Below, in pieces: positions 35,392-43,544 of a stretch of DNA of 64,000 bases. Each line of letters opens with the position of its first letter. Within the stretch, counting starts at the first letter, position 1. Origin of the DNA: Paraburkholderia acidipaludis NBRC 101816 (GTDB lineage: Bacteria > Pseudomonadota > Gammaproteobacteria > Burkholderiales > Burkholderiaceae); NCBI RefSeq assembly GCF_000684975.1, contig NZ_BAXZ01000006.1:124001-188000 (forward strand), written 5' to 3'. The notes below the pieces were generated by a model, which made no database searches, had not been told where the DNA came from, and was given only the letters and a program-made list of their open reading frames with translations. The position numbers and the translations under genes were made by a program.

Positions 35392-35651
35392 CGACCATGA
35401 AAATCGATTGCCCTTGCTGCGGCGGCGATATCGACGCTCGGCACACGGAAGGCCTGTCCGACACCATGCGACGCATGTACTTCGTCTGCGAGGACTGCGG
35501 CTATCGCACGCCGGCGGGCTTCGAAATCCTGTTCTCGCTGTCGGCGTCCGCAAAGCCGCGCCCCGACGTGACGCTCGAAGTGCGGCCCTCACCGATGCTT
35601 CGCGGTGGCTTCAACGCACGCACGACAGCAGCGCTAGCGAGGGCGATATGA
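35388..35651 (+). CDS. Ogr/Delta-like zinc-finger protein 1
   Basis: An 87-aa protein with two cysteine pairs, 'CPCCGGDIDAR' and 'CEDCGYRTP', about 25 residues apart, and a following 'VRPSPM'. This spacing matches the Ogr/Delta group, zinc-binding activators of P2-family late promoters. In P2 the ogr gene sits at the far end after D; here a similar protein follows the replication gene. It overlaps the Rep stop by 4 bases. Confidence 0.65.
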   Translation: MTTMKIDCPCCGGDIDARHTEGLSDTMRRMYFVCEDCGYRTPAGFEILFSLSASAKPRPDVTLEVRPSPMLRGGFNARTTAALARAI

Positions 35652-35860
35652 GGTTCACTATCAAATGCCCGCACTGTGGCGCGCGCGGTATCGCCAGGTC
35701 GATCGAAAAGGAGTCGCCCGTGTCATGGCTGCTCGACTTCCAGTGCGATGACGTGACGTGCGGCCACACGTACCGCACACGAATCGAAATGTTCCCGCCG
35801 CAAACGCCTATCCCACGCCGCGAGCGGCGTGAAACGGTCGCACTGCAATTCGGCGAATAG
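35648..35860 (+). CDS. Ogr/Delta-like zinc-finger protein 2
   Basis: A 70-aa protein with 'CPHCGARGIARSIEKESP' and 'FQCDDVTCGHTYRTRIEM', again the Ogr/Delta cysteine pattern including the aromatic after the last Cys. Its ATG overlaps the previous stop (ATGA), giving a tandem pair of zinc-finger genes. One may activate late promoters and the other act as a partner or antagonist; that is speculation. Confidence 0.7.
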   Translation: MRFTIKCPHCGARGIARSIEKESPVSWLLDFQCDDVTCGHTYRTRIEMFPPQTPIPRRERRETVALQFGE

Positions 35861-35885
35861 CGGTCCGGCTTCAAAGCAATTAGAT

Positions 35886-36651
35886 CGATATCGACGTGAT
35901 ATCGGCCATGCGTTTCAATCCTGCTCGGGGGAGCATTATGAAAACCGTTGTGGTGGCAAATTCGAAGGGCGGCACGGGTAAGTCGACGAGCTCGCTGCAG
36001 TTCGCAATCGGGCTGGCACGCGAAGGTGCGCATGTGTGGCTCGTTGATGGCGATCGGCAGGAAACCAGCGTTACCGCGATTACCATGCGTGCGGAAAGCG
36101 GGCGGCCGCCGATTGCCGCGTCGGCTTATGCCAACGGCGCCACGCTGCGTGCCCAGGTGCTCCAACAGCGTGACGCCTATGATTTCGTGGTGATCGATGC
36201 CGGCGGCCGAGATTCGAGCGCGCTACGCGCCGCGCTCACGGTCTGCGATGCCGTCGTGATTCCGTGCCTGCCCCGTACGTTCGACGTGTGGGCCATGCAG
36301 GACATGGTGCAGCTCGTCGACGAGGCACGCGCCGTTCACGACCTGCAGGCCTTCGCATTCCTGAATGCGGCCGACACCAACGGGTCCGATAATCGCGACG
36401 CGGCCGCCGCGATCGCGGAGTTTTTGCAGGTTGAACTGCTGCCGTTCCGGCTCGGCCGCCGCAAGGCCTTCGCGAATGCGAGCGGTGCCGGCCTGCATGT
36501 CGAGGAAATGCCGCGACGTGACCTGGTGGCCTGCGCGGAAATCGATCGCCTCACGGCCGCGATCTTCGGCATTTAACCAGATATCGATTTGCCATCAAGA
36601 CAATATCAAAGCGATATCGAACAGATGGCAAGTTGATATCAAATCAATATC
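35886..36651. repeat. GATATC/AATATC repeats flanking parA (centromere-like)
   Basis: GATATC occurs at 35887-35892 and 35898-35903 before parA, and at 36580-36585, 36613-36618 and 36635-36640 after it, with AATATC at 36602-36607 and 36646-36651. Five motifs within 72 bases just before the ribbon-helix-helix gene look like binding sites for it, serving as operator and partition site. Confidence 0.6.
35938..36576 (+). CDS. parA: ParA-family partition ATPase
   Basis: A 212-aa protein with the deviant Walker A 'VANSKGGTGKSTSSLQ' at residues 5-20, 'WLVDGDRQ' (Walker A') and 'VVIDAGGRDS' (Walker B). It lacks an N-terminal HTH, as in type Ib plasmid ParA proteins. ATG 35938 has GGGGGAG 6 bases upstream. 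It works with a small DNA-binding partner to segregate replicons; the next gene fits. Its presence suggests that this phage can be kept as a low-copy plasmid. Confidence 0.88.
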   Translation: MKTVVVANSKGGTGKSTSSLQFAIGLAREGAHVWLVDGDRQETSVTAITMRAESGRPPIAASAYANGATLRAQVLQQRDAYDFVVIDAGGRDSSALRAALTVCDAVVIPCLPRTFDVWAMQDMVQLVDEARAVHDLQAFAFLNAADTNGSDNRDAAAAIAEFLQVELLPFRLGRRKAFANASGAGLHVEEMPRRDLVACAEIDRLTAAIFGI

Positions 36652-36665
36652 TAGGAGGGGGCTAC

Positions 36666-36908
36666 ATGGCAATCACGAGACGGCCGGGCATTGCGAGGCA
36701 GGCGAGCGACGCCGATATGTTCATCGCCGGCGCGCCCGACGCCGCGCACGAGCCGATACCCGCACCCACGCGTCGGCGGAAAGAGGTGATAAGCCCGAGC
36801 GTTGACGTGGATCTGTTGAAGCGCTTCGATGCACGCGCTGCCGAGTTGGGGCTTTCGCGCGCGGCTGCGATCAATCTCGCGATGGCGCGATTTCTTGACG
36901 TTGAATGA
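36666..36908 (+). CDS. ribbon-helix-helix partition/centromere-binding protein
   Basis: An 80-aa protein with a basic, flexible N-terminus and a C-terminal ribbon-helix-helix: 'VISPSVDVDLLKRFDARAAE' then 'LGLSRAAAINLAMARFLDV'. AGGAGGGGG lies 4-5 bases upstream of ATG 36666. The arrangement parA then RHH gene with GATATC repeats between them matches type Ib partition cassettes (ParG/omega-like). Confidence 0.8.
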   Translation: MAITRRPGIARQASDADMFIAGAPDAAHEPIPAPTRRRKEVISPSVDVDLLKRFDARAAELGLSRAAAINLAMARFLDVE

Positions 36909-36933
36909 AAGGGGAGGCCACGCCGCCCAACAA

Positions 36934-36975
36934 AAAGGCCGCCGGCGTGGTGACACGCGGCGGCCTTTCGTTTTG
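36934..36975 (+). terminator. terminator after the partition cassette
   Basis: AAAGGCCGCC/GGCGGCCTTT stem (36934-36943, 36959-36968) with a 15-base loop, followed by CGTTTT. It may serve both directions, since BrnA ends just downstream on the other strand. Confidence 0.75.
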
Positions 36976-37027
36976 GGAGTCTGGTTGTCGATGCAGGTAT
37001 TCGCTTTCGTGAACGGAAACCGCGGTA

Positions 37028-37330
37028 CTACAGCATCCCGTGCGACCTTGCATAATCGCGCAAGGCATCGTTCATGCGTGTCTGCCAGCCCTCACCATCG
37101 GCTTTGTAAGCCTCGATCAGATCGGAATCAAGGCGAATGCTGACGGGCTTTTTCTCCGAGCTGCGCGGCCGCCCGCGCCCACGCTTCACCAGGACGCCGC
37201 CAATATGCTCATCGGCCTGCTCGAAAAAGTCGTCGTCCAGCTCGGGAACATCATCGTAGTCGGTGCCAGCCGGTCGGCTGGCATCAACCTTCTTCAAGTC
37301 GCTGCGCAAAACGCGCTTGTTCGCGTTCAT
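37028..37330 (-). CDS. brnA: BrnA antitoxin of the prophage
   Basis: A 100-aa protein with an acidic middle ('DYDDVPELDDDFFEQADEH') and a C-terminal ribbon-helix-helix ('PVSIRLDSDLIEAYKADGEG', 'WQTRMNDALRDYARSHG'). It overlaps the end of brnT by 47 bases. It neutralises BrnT and represses the operon. The C-terminal part closely resembles the chromosomal BrnA at 31647-31922, which suggests related origins. Confidence 0.9.
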   Translation of the reverse strand: MNANKRVLRSDLKKVDASRPAGTDYDDVPELDDDFFEQADEHIGGVLVKRGRGRPRSSEKKPVSIRLDSDLIEAYKADGEGWQTRMNDALRDYARSHGML

Positions 37331-37562
37331 TTGCCTTCCTCATAGAAATAACGTGGCGAGCGTCGCCGCGTTGGGTCCACACCACGATCACCATCCGGCC
37401 AGCAAGATGCCCGACTGTAATCATCCGTTCTTCGCCATAGTCGGACCGGTCGTCAACCCGGTCGAGCGTCCTTCCTTCGAATACCTGTGCGGCGTCCTCG
37501 AATGCAAGGCCGCGCTCCAGGAAGGTCCGGTCGCGCTTCGCAGGGTCAAAGGTAATCTCCAT
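37284..37562 (-). CDS. brnT: BrnT ribonuclease toxin of the prophage
   Basis: A 92-aa complete BrnT: 'MEITFDPAKRDRTFLERGLA', 'DDRSDYGEERMITVGHLAGR', and the final 'WTQRGDARHVISMRKANERE'. BrnT is a RelE-like mRNA interferase. Start at 37562 follows the family N-terminus exactly. Expressed leftward with BrnA from a promoter region carrying GTATATAC repeats. Probably stabilises the phage replicon. Confidence 0.9.
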   Translation of the reverse strand: MEITFDPAKRDRTFLERGLAFEDAAQVFEGRTLDRVDDRSDYGEERMITVGHLAGRMVIVVWTQRGDARHVISMRKANEREQARFAQRLEEG

Positions 37563-37571
37563 GGAATTATT

Positions 37572-37618
37572 GTATATACGAAAAATGATGAAGGCAAGGA
37601 ATTTCCGTATATACGGAA
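37572..37618. promoter_or_regulatory. BrnA operator region
   Basis: GTATATAC occurs at 37572-37579 and at 37607-37614; the second is inside the perfect 16-bp palindrome TTCCGTATATACGGAA (37603-37618). It lies immediately upstream of brnT. Confidence 0.6.
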
Positions 37619-38108
37619 TAGGGTGCCCGCCGCGTACAGACGCAGAAGGCCGCAGACGGGCTCCGGTGCGCGGGGGGCCTCCAAGCATTGCCGGGCGCCG
37701 GGCAGGCCTGTTGCAAGATTGGCACGGCGGTGGCGGAGCGAAATCAGGGCAGGAGCATGACGCGCGCATGCAGCAATCCAGCCCGCAAAAACGCGGTCCC
37801 CCTCCCCGCCTGCGTTGTCGCTTAATAGTGAGTTTTCGACGCACGGCCGTCCTGCAGAGAGCACTATGAGGCAGGTACGCTTGCGGTCAGCTTGGCCCGT
37901 TACGTAAACGCAATCTGACGAGCACTCCAGATGCCCTGAAACGGGCACGAGAATCGCCGATCTCTTGACGCGTCGACACGATTCTCGCAAAAAATGCTTA
38001 AGAAGCAGATGGTTGTGCCGACAAACACGGTAATATCCTTCTCGAGGCTTGCATCTGCCTGATTTCATTGGGAGAAATTTCTGGCTGGCCCCCATAAATC
38101 ATTGCTTT
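37619..38108. other. 490-bp region between brnT and the three-gene cargo operon
   Basis: No convincing protein. In P2 the cos site lies next to this position, left of Q. G-rich and C-rich tracts (about 37660-37680 and 37795-37815, the latter reading AGGCGGGGA on the minus strand as in the P2 cos core) are the only hints. A TAATAT at 38031-38036 could be the -10 box of the cargo operon. None of this is certain. Confidence 0.35.
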
Positions 38109-38828
38109 ATGCTAAAGATGGCAGCAAATTTAGAAATTTTCGAAGCTCAAATCGTTCTGGCGGGTGAATTTCTACCCAGCCTGTATTCTCCGGAATGGTT
38201 CGGGAGGATGGGACTGCTTGGCGAAGACGACGTAGCCGCGGCCATCGGGGGTACCGAAGGTGTCGGTCTACTCGTATCGTCGCAGATGACGATTTTTGCG
38301 ACGAATTGGGTTCACGTTCAGGTCATACCAAACCAGCTGACGTTGCGTTCTCAAGGTGCACCCGGACCGGCGATGCATGACCTTGCACAAGGGTTGTTGA
38401 CTTCTATCGACTCGCTGGTCGTGCGTGCGGTAGGGCTGAACTATGGGGCACATTATCGGCCTGATACGATGGCGGAATTGCACAGGATTGGGGACGCCAT
38501 TGTCCCTAAGGGCATGTGGCACGAAGCGTTTCCATCTGCTGAGCATATTGGCTTGGCAAACCTTCAAGTGATAATGCAACCTAAGGGCGATGCTGGCATC
38601 ATCGACATGAACAACGATTACCAGCGATTTTTCGTGCAACCCTCGGCGGTGGTTCAGTCCGGGATCTACCTCGGAATCAACAACCACTACCGACTACTCG
38701 CAGACGATAAATCGGTTGCCAACGGAAGCGCTGCTGCAGCTCTAATCGGTGAAAAGTGGGAGTCGTCTTGGCGTATGTCTGCTGAAGCTTTCGATAAAAT
38801 TATTGAGAGGGCATTGAAGGCAAGCTAA
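38109..38828 (+). CDS. cargo operon gene 1, unknown protein (TIGR04255-like style)
   Basis: A 239-aa protein. It is a single compact alpha/beta domain with 'FEAQIVLAGEFLPSLYSPEW', 'LLVSSQMTIFATNWVHVQVI' and 'IDSLVVRAVGLNYGAHYRPD'. This reminds me of the poorly characterised TIGR04255 group, but I cannot confirm it. ATG 38109 or 38118 may be the start; neither has a clear Shine-Dalgarno. It is noticeably less GC-rich than the phage genes. It shares one base with the next start (TAATG at 38826-38830), so the three genes form one unit. Confidence 0.7.
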   Translation: MLKMAANLEIFEAQIVLAGEFLPSLYSPEWFGRMGLLGEDDVAAAIGGTEGVGLLVSSQMTIFATNWVHVQVIPNQLTLRSQGAPGPAMHDLAQGLLTSIDSLVVRAVGLNYGAHYRPDTMAELHRIGDAIVPKGMWHEAFPSAEHIGLANLQVIMQPKGDAGIIDMNNDYQRFFVQPSAVVQSGIYLGINNHYRLLADDKSVANGSAAAALIGEKWESSWRMSAEAFDKIIERALKAS

Positions 38829-39502
38829 TGGAAACGATCGCATATACCGATTCGCGGTCCGATAGCGACTCAGTGCTTACTTGGGTGGATGTTCAATCCA
38901 ATGCGCCCCTGAGTGCAGATGTTTTTGCGCTTTTTGAGACAAAGACGCAGGCGTCAGCTCGGACAAACACAACAACGGCTAGTAGGATTAGCAAGTGGGA
39001 TGTGGATGCGCTCGTTAGCCGACTAGGCTTACCCCCTTCAAGTGAAGAAGAAAAGCCAACTACTGAGGCGATCGAGCCTGTCGATCTAGGCAAAGTATCT
39101 ACGATTTTGCCTGAAGTTAGTATTGAAAATCGTCCACGAGCTTGGCCACGCCAAGCAGTATATGCTGCTCCCATAGAGATTTTTGAAGGCGTTGTTCAAG
39201 AGATCGATCCAACACAAGGCACAATGCAGGTTAATTTGCGTGCCAAAACGCGCGCAACAGCAGAGCACACTGCGGATATTTCGTTGCGTTGGGTAAATCC
39301 ACAGGATAGAGATCTAGTAAGGCCCGGCGCTGTGTTCTATTTGTCGCTGTACCGCGAATTGCGAGGCAAGACGATCCGTAATACGGAGGACATTCGTTTC
39401 AGACGTCTACCGGCGTGGACCAAATCACAGGTCAACAACGTCCGCCGAGACGCAGATCGCTTACTCGGAAAGTTAGCGCCAGAAAAAAAGCTAGACGAAT
39501 AA
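38828..39502 (+). CDS. cargo operon gene 2, disordered N-terminus plus small beta-barrel domain
   Basis: A 224-aa protein. Residues 1-110 are polar and probably flexible. Residues about 115-200 look like a small all-beta barrel: 'EIFEGVVQEIDPTQGTMQVN', 'VRPGAVFYLSLYRELRG' and 'EDIRFRRLPAWTKSQV'. I recall the 'RPGAVFYWS ... RFRRLP.W' pattern from uncharacterised two- or three-gene bacterial operons, but have no function for it. It may be an adaptor linking gene 1 and gene 3. Confidence 0.7.
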   Translation: METIAYTDSRSDSDSVLTWVDVQSNAPLSADVFALFETKTQASARTNTTTASRISKWDVDALVSRLGLPPSSEEEKPTTEAIEPVDLGKVSTILPEVSIENRPRAWPRQAVYAAPIEIFEGVVQEIDPTQGTMQVNLRAKTRATAEHTADISLRWVNPQDRDLVRPGAVFYLSLYRELRGKTIRNTEDIRFRRLPAWTKSQVNNVRRDADRLLGKLAPEKKLDE

Positions 39503-39504
39503 CG

Positions 39505-40581
39505 ATGCAATACACTGCGGGGCCGGCTCCCGATGAGCCGGAGATAGTGGTATTCGGACCCGGATACGGTGAGGCAATTGCCGTTCATCTAGGCGACCAT
39601 GCGTGGATACTGGTCGATTCATGCCGCAATCCTTCCAGTAGGCGCCCTGCGTCGCTTGAATACCTTGAGGCGATAAATGTTCCGCCAACTTCGGTGGTAA
39701 GCATTGTCGCCTCGCACTGGCATGACGATCATGTTCGCGGAATCTCGGAGGTGCAGGCGGCCTGCTCGAACGCGACATTTCATATTTCCAACGTATTCAA
39801 CGACAGGGAAGCAATGGCTTTCCTCGCTGCGTACTCTGGCGCACACACGCACAATCTGAGTAGCGGTACACGTGAGCTATATCAGAGCGTCAGCGGTAGT
39901 GCTAATGAAATAATTCCTACTGGGCATAGTTCGTTAATTTACGAATTTACAACAAACGGTGGTAACAGAGTGCAAGTTACCGCCCTTTCACCGACGCCGG
40001 CTGGACAAGCACAGACGATTGCACACTTTGCCGGCTATATTCCACCCGAGGATCCTGCGCCGCAAAGTACTCCGATCGACTATGCACCCGACCTCAAGCC
40101 GAATTTTGAATCAGTAGTGGTGCACGTTGACTTCGGTGACGAAGCTATTCTTCTAGGTTCAGATCTCGAACATCACGCAGATGCAGGGTGGCGCGGCATC
40201 GTGGAATCACGCTTCGGATCAAGAAGGCGCAAAGCGGGCCTCTACAAGGTCGCGCATCACGGGTCCTCCACGGCAGAATTTGCAGGTACATGGGACGTGC
40301 TATTACGCGAACAACCGCTGTCGCTCCTTACTCCCTTTTCTAGGGGCAGGGTGAAGCTTCCTACCGACGAGGACCGCATTCGCATTCGCGAAAAATCGAA
40401 TTCAGCTTTCATTAGCTCAGGGGCAAGCAGGAAACCAAACCTCGATCGCGAGACTGTAGGAAGGTTAGAGCGTATCTGCGAAAAACTTACACCTATTAAC
40501 AACGGATTTGGTGCTGTTCGTGTACGGCGTTCTAACGGCATCTGGGATACCACCCTTTTCGGTGATGCTACTGCCCTTTAA
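39505..40581 (+). CDS. cargo operon gene 3, metallo-beta-lactamase-fold hydrolase
   Basis: A 358-aa MBL-fold protein related to the ComEC/Rec2 hydrolase type. Metal ligands: 'ASHWHDDHVRG' (H-x-H-x-D-H, about residue 73), 'AILLGSDLEHH' (Asp) and 'KVAHHGSS' (terminal His). Members cleave nucleic acids, nucleotides or phosphodiesters. Start at 39505, two bases after the previous stop. It is probably the effector of the three-gene system. The stop lies 14 bases from the end of the convergent portal gene. Confidence 0.85.
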   Translation: MQYTAGPAPDEPEIVVFGPGYGEAIAVHLGDHAWILVDSCRNPSSRRPASLEYLEAINVPPTSVVSIVASHWHDDHVRGISEVQAACSNATFHISNVFNDREAMAFLAAYSGAHTHNLSSGTRELYQSVSGSANEIIPTGHSSLIYEFTTNGGNRVQVTALSPTPAGQAQTIAHFAGYIPPEDPAPQSTPIDYAPDLKPNFESVVVHVDFGDEAILLGSDLEHHADAGWRGIVESRFGSRRRKAGLYKVAHHGSSTAEFAGTWDVLLREQPLSLLTPFSRGRVKLPTDEDRIRIREKSNSAFISSGASRKPNLDRETVGRLERICEKLTPINNGFGAVRVRRSNGIWDTTLFGDATAL

Positions 40582-40595
40582 ACGACGAGTGCGAC

Positions 40596-41639
40596 TTAGT
40601 TCCCATCAATCAGCACGTACGGAAGGAATCGCACTATTTCCTCGCCGGCCCACTCGTTGACCGCAAGAAACTGCGCCTGTAGAGGCACAATCTCATTGCG
40701 CCCGAACACCTTCGCCGCCGTGTCGGCCGCACCGAATCCACCCGTATTGCTCGGCACGATCCCGAGCAACTGAGGCGGCACGCGATGCGCTGCGAGCAGG
40801 TCGTCGCGCGTGATGTTCTTGATGTTGAAAAACTCGTCCTTCGCGGCCACTTCCGACACCGGAATGAGCTGCAGCCCGTCTTTCTTGCCGTTCGGTGCGT
40901 AGTAAAACAGGTTGCGGAAATTGCCCGGTCCCTTCGCGTTTTTCAGGGCATCGCGCAACGAATCGACGTCATCCTGATTCTGCGCCGGGTCGGTCAGGTA
41001 CAGGATGAAGCCCGCGTGGCTCCCGTTCTCGTAGTAGCGCCGCCGGAACAGCGTTGACGATTCGTTCAGCCAGGCGGCATGGAGGGCGCCGAGGTATTCA
41101 GGCAGGCCGTAGACCTCCTGATTCACATCGGGCTCGATCAAGTGATGCACGGCGCCCGCGTCGAATTCGTGAACCGCCTGCCAGCCGTCCGTTTGCACGT
41201 AGCTGGCCAGGTCGACACGGCGCCTCGTGTACTTCGCCGGCACCGCCTCGAATTTCAGCGTCCCGCCGAGCCGGTTCGCCTGCCGCTCGATGTATCCATT
41301 GCCGAACATGAGGAAGTCGAGCGCCCAGCGGCGGAACGTGTCGCGCGAGAGCAGGGGGTGCGGAATGAACGTCGACGCCAGCACGTTGCGCTTGAAGTAC
41401 AGCGCTGACGCGTGATGCGTGCCGGCGCGGAACGACTTCGCGAGCCCCGACCAGCTCACCGGCGGCTCATACCAGCCGTTGACCTCGACGAGCTCGGCGT
41501 AATCGAGCAGGTCGGCGCGGCTCATCACCGGCATTGGATCGCCGAACGTGAATGCCGTTGCCTTCGGCGCGTGCGATGCCCCTGCGGCCGGTTCGACGGC
41601 GCGCGTGAGCTGCGCGCGGTGCTTGTGTTTTGCCCTCAT
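40596..41639 (-). CDS. portal protein, P2 gpQ family
   Basis: A 347-aa phage portal of the PBSX/P2 group. Recognised by 'SWSGLAKSFRAGTHHASALY', 'RWALDFLMFGNGYIERQANR' and 'HRVPPQLLGIVPSNTGGFG'. It forms the dodecameric ring through which DNA enters the head. Its start overlaps the stop of the terminase gene by 4 bases (41636-41639), as expected for the leftward PQ operon of P2. Confidence 0.93.
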   Translation of the reverse strand: MRAKHKHRAQLTRAVEPAAGASHAPKATAFTFGDPMPVMSRADLLDYAELVEVNGWYEPPVSWSGLAKSFRAGTHHASALYFKRNVLASTFIPHPLLSRDTFRRWALDFLMFGNGYIERQANRLGGTLKFEAVPAKYTRRRVDLASYVQTDGWQAVHEFDAGAVHHLIEPDVNQEVYGLPEYLGALHAAWLNESSTLFRRRYYENGSHAGFILYLTDPAQNQDDVDSLRDALKNAKGPGNFRNLFYYAPNGKKDGLQLIPVSEVAAKDEFFNIKNITRDDLLAAHRVPPQLLGIVPSNTGGFGAADTAAKVFGRNEIVPLQAQFLAVNEWAGEEIVRFLPYVLIDGN

Positions 41640-43402
41640 GCGGAAATCTCCATGAAACCAGAATTGCGGGCCGCCATGCCTTCCAGCGGCTCGTTTGAAA
41701 TTGCGTGCAGGACCGCCCAGGCAAGATCAGCGTGTCCCGTTTCTTCGTTGCGGCCTGCCTCGTACGTGACCTGCCGGCCGCTCGCCGTCACGGTCTTTTT
41801 GATCGCCATGAAGGCGGCCGCCATGTCCGTCCAGCCGGCATCAAACTGCAGCCGGGCATTGCCGACGACCGACAGGCCTTTGAGCACGAGGCGGCCTTTG
41901 ACTTCGGGGGAGTAGTTGAACGCGACAACGCGCGGAAAGAACTGCTTGGCGAGCTGATAGACGCCCTGGCCGATACCGGTCGTGTCGATCGCCATGTAGG
42001 CGACGTGGTAGCGCTTCGTGATTTCCTCGATGCTGCGCGCCTGTGCCTCGAAATCCATGCCGCGAAACTGGTGCTTTTCCAGCACGCGCAGCGGGCCGCC
42101 CTCGACCACGGGCGGGGCGACCACTACGCAACCGGCCGAGTCCCCCGACAGCGCCGGGTCGTATCCCACCCATACCGGGCGATAGCCGAACGGCCGGGCG
42201 AGCAGGGGCTCGAAGTCTTCCCACACTTCCCACGAATCGACCATACAGCGCTGCAGGTTTGCCAGCGTAAAAATCGACGCGGTGTCGTCGATAAACTGGC
42301 ACATGAGCAGGTTCGCGTACTCTTCGGCGCTGTATTCGAGCCGCAGCTCGCCAAGATCGAACAGCGTGCAGCCCGCGCGCGCCGCGTCCTCGACCGTGAC
42401 GATCTGACGCCACTGGCGATCCTCGCAGAGCCTGCCGCGCGCCAGTGCTTCGTGTGTGACGTCGAAGTGAATGTGATCGGCCTTCGCGCGGCCGCGGTTG
42501 ATGTGCTCGCCGCTCCAGAATTTATAGGCCTCGTGCCCGATGCTTGAGGGCGTCGAGAAGTAGGTCTTGCGCCAGTGCTTGTGCATCGCCATGCCTGACG
42601 CGACCTTGTTGAGCGCCGTGAATTTCGGCACCCAGAAATACTCATCGAAGTAGAAGTTGCCGTGATAGCTCTGCGCGGTGCGCGCGTTCGTGCCGAGAAA
42701 GTAGAGAATCGCCTCGTTAGGCAGCACGATCGGATCGCCGCTCAGGTCAACGTCGGCGGCCTCTCGCGCAAACTGCGTGATGTACTGCTTGAAGACGTGC
42801 GCCTGTGCCTTGCTGGCCGACAGGAAAATCTGGTTGCGGCCTGTGTTGAGCGCATCGACCAGCGCCTCGCGTGCGAAATACCAGGTTGCGCCGATCTGCC
42901 GCGACTTCAGGACGTTGCGCGTTCGCTGCTCGCCGCTTCGAAACCACACCTTCTGGTAGTCGAACAGCGATTCACGAAACGCGTCGTTGATCTTTTCGAC
43001 CTGCTCGTCGTTGAACGCGTTGCGTGTGGCCTTTTTTTTCGGCGCCGCGTTGCGCGCCTCGATGTTCGGATTCAGGTCCGATTCCTTGCCCGTCTCGCCA
43101 TATTTGCGCACGCGCGCGATGCGTTCGAGCTGGCGCATCAACAGGTCGATTTCTTTGTAATCGCCCGGATCCTTCTTCTCCTTCGCGATCAGCGCATTGA
43201 CGCGCATCTCGGTCGTGAGCTCGATCGTGTCGACCGGCGCGGTCTTGTCCCAACCGTCGCGCTGCTTCCACGTCTCGACCGTGGAGCGTTTCAGTTCGAG
43301 ATGGCGCGCAATAGACGACACGCGCCACCCCTGCCAGTAGAGGGCGCGTGCCGCCTTTTTCGGGTCAGGCGTGGATGCGGGAATGTTCGTCGTCTCAAGC
43401 AT
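41636..43402 (-). CDS. terminase ATPase large subunit, P2 gpP family
   Basis: A 588-aa terminase. The N-terminal HTH 'ALYWQGWRVSSIARHLELKR' is typical, followed by the packaging ATPase ('VLKSRQIGATWYFAREA' as Walker A-like loop, 'NFYFDEYFWVP' as Walker B) and a nuclease domain with 'WVGYDPALSGDSAGCVVV' and 'YMAIDTTGIGQGVYQLA'. It cuts and packages DNA together with gpM. Leftward, divergent from gpO. Confidence 0.94.
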   Translation of the reverse strand: MLETTNIPASTPDPKKAARALYWQGWRVSSIARHLELKRSTVETWKQRDGWDKTAPVDTIELTTEMRVNALIAKEKKDPGDYKEIDLLMRQLERIARVRKYGETGKESDLNPNIEARNAAPKKKATRNAFNDEQVEKINDAFRESLFDYQKVWFRSGEQRTRNVLKSRQIGATWYFAREALVDALNTGRNQIFLSASKAQAHVFKQYITQFAREAADVDLSGDPIVLPNEAILYFLGTNARTAQSYHGNFYFDEYFWVPKFTALNKVASGMAMHKHWRKTYFSTPSSIGHEAYKFWSGEHINRGRAKADHIHFDVTHEALARGRLCEDRQWRQIVTVEDAARAGCTLFDLGELRLEYSAEEYANLLMCQFIDDTASIFTLANLQRCMVDSWEVWEDFEPLLARPFGYRPVWVGYDPALSGDSAGCVVVAPPVVEGGPLRVLEKHQFRGMDFEAQARSIEEITKRYHVAYMAIDTTGIGQGVYQLAKQFFPRVVAFNYSPEVKGRLVLKGLSVVGNARLQFDAGWTDMAAAFMAIKKTVTASGRQVTYEAGRNEETGHADLAWAVLHAISNEPLEGMAARNSGFMEISA

Positions 43403-43439
43403 GACGAGAGCGTAACGGTCACGCGCGCGCGTGCGCAGC

Positions 43440-43505
43440 GTTGCCGTTTGTGTCCGGCCGATCCACTGAGGCGCCTGATTGCCCGTCGGCTTTCAGGACG
43501 GCAAC
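43440..43505. promoter_or_regulatory. divergent late promoters for P-Q and O-operon, with TTGCCGT boxes
   Basis: GTTGCCGT (43440-43447) and its inverse ACGGCAAC (43498-43505) lie symmetrically, 97 and 95 bases from the O and P start codons respectively. P2 late promoters bind the Ogr activator at about -55, and these boxes stand where such sites are expected. TTGCCGT recurs upstream of V at 52694-52700. Confidence 0.45.
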
Positions 43506-43544
43506 ATTCGGTTACACGATCCAAACAGATGGAGTCCAAACTAA

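Noticed and set aside
32000..36900. A filamentous (inovirus) prophage, suggested by the small repressor and the HUH replication protein
   Set aside because: The replication protein has the two-tyrosine P2 gpA pattern and size, and no coat, Zot or pIII-type gene is present; the P2-like structural genes follow directly.
37795..37815. cos site from AGGCGGGGA on the minus strand
   Set aside because: Only a short match to the P2 cos core and in the opposite orientation to that expected from the portal gene; not enough to call.
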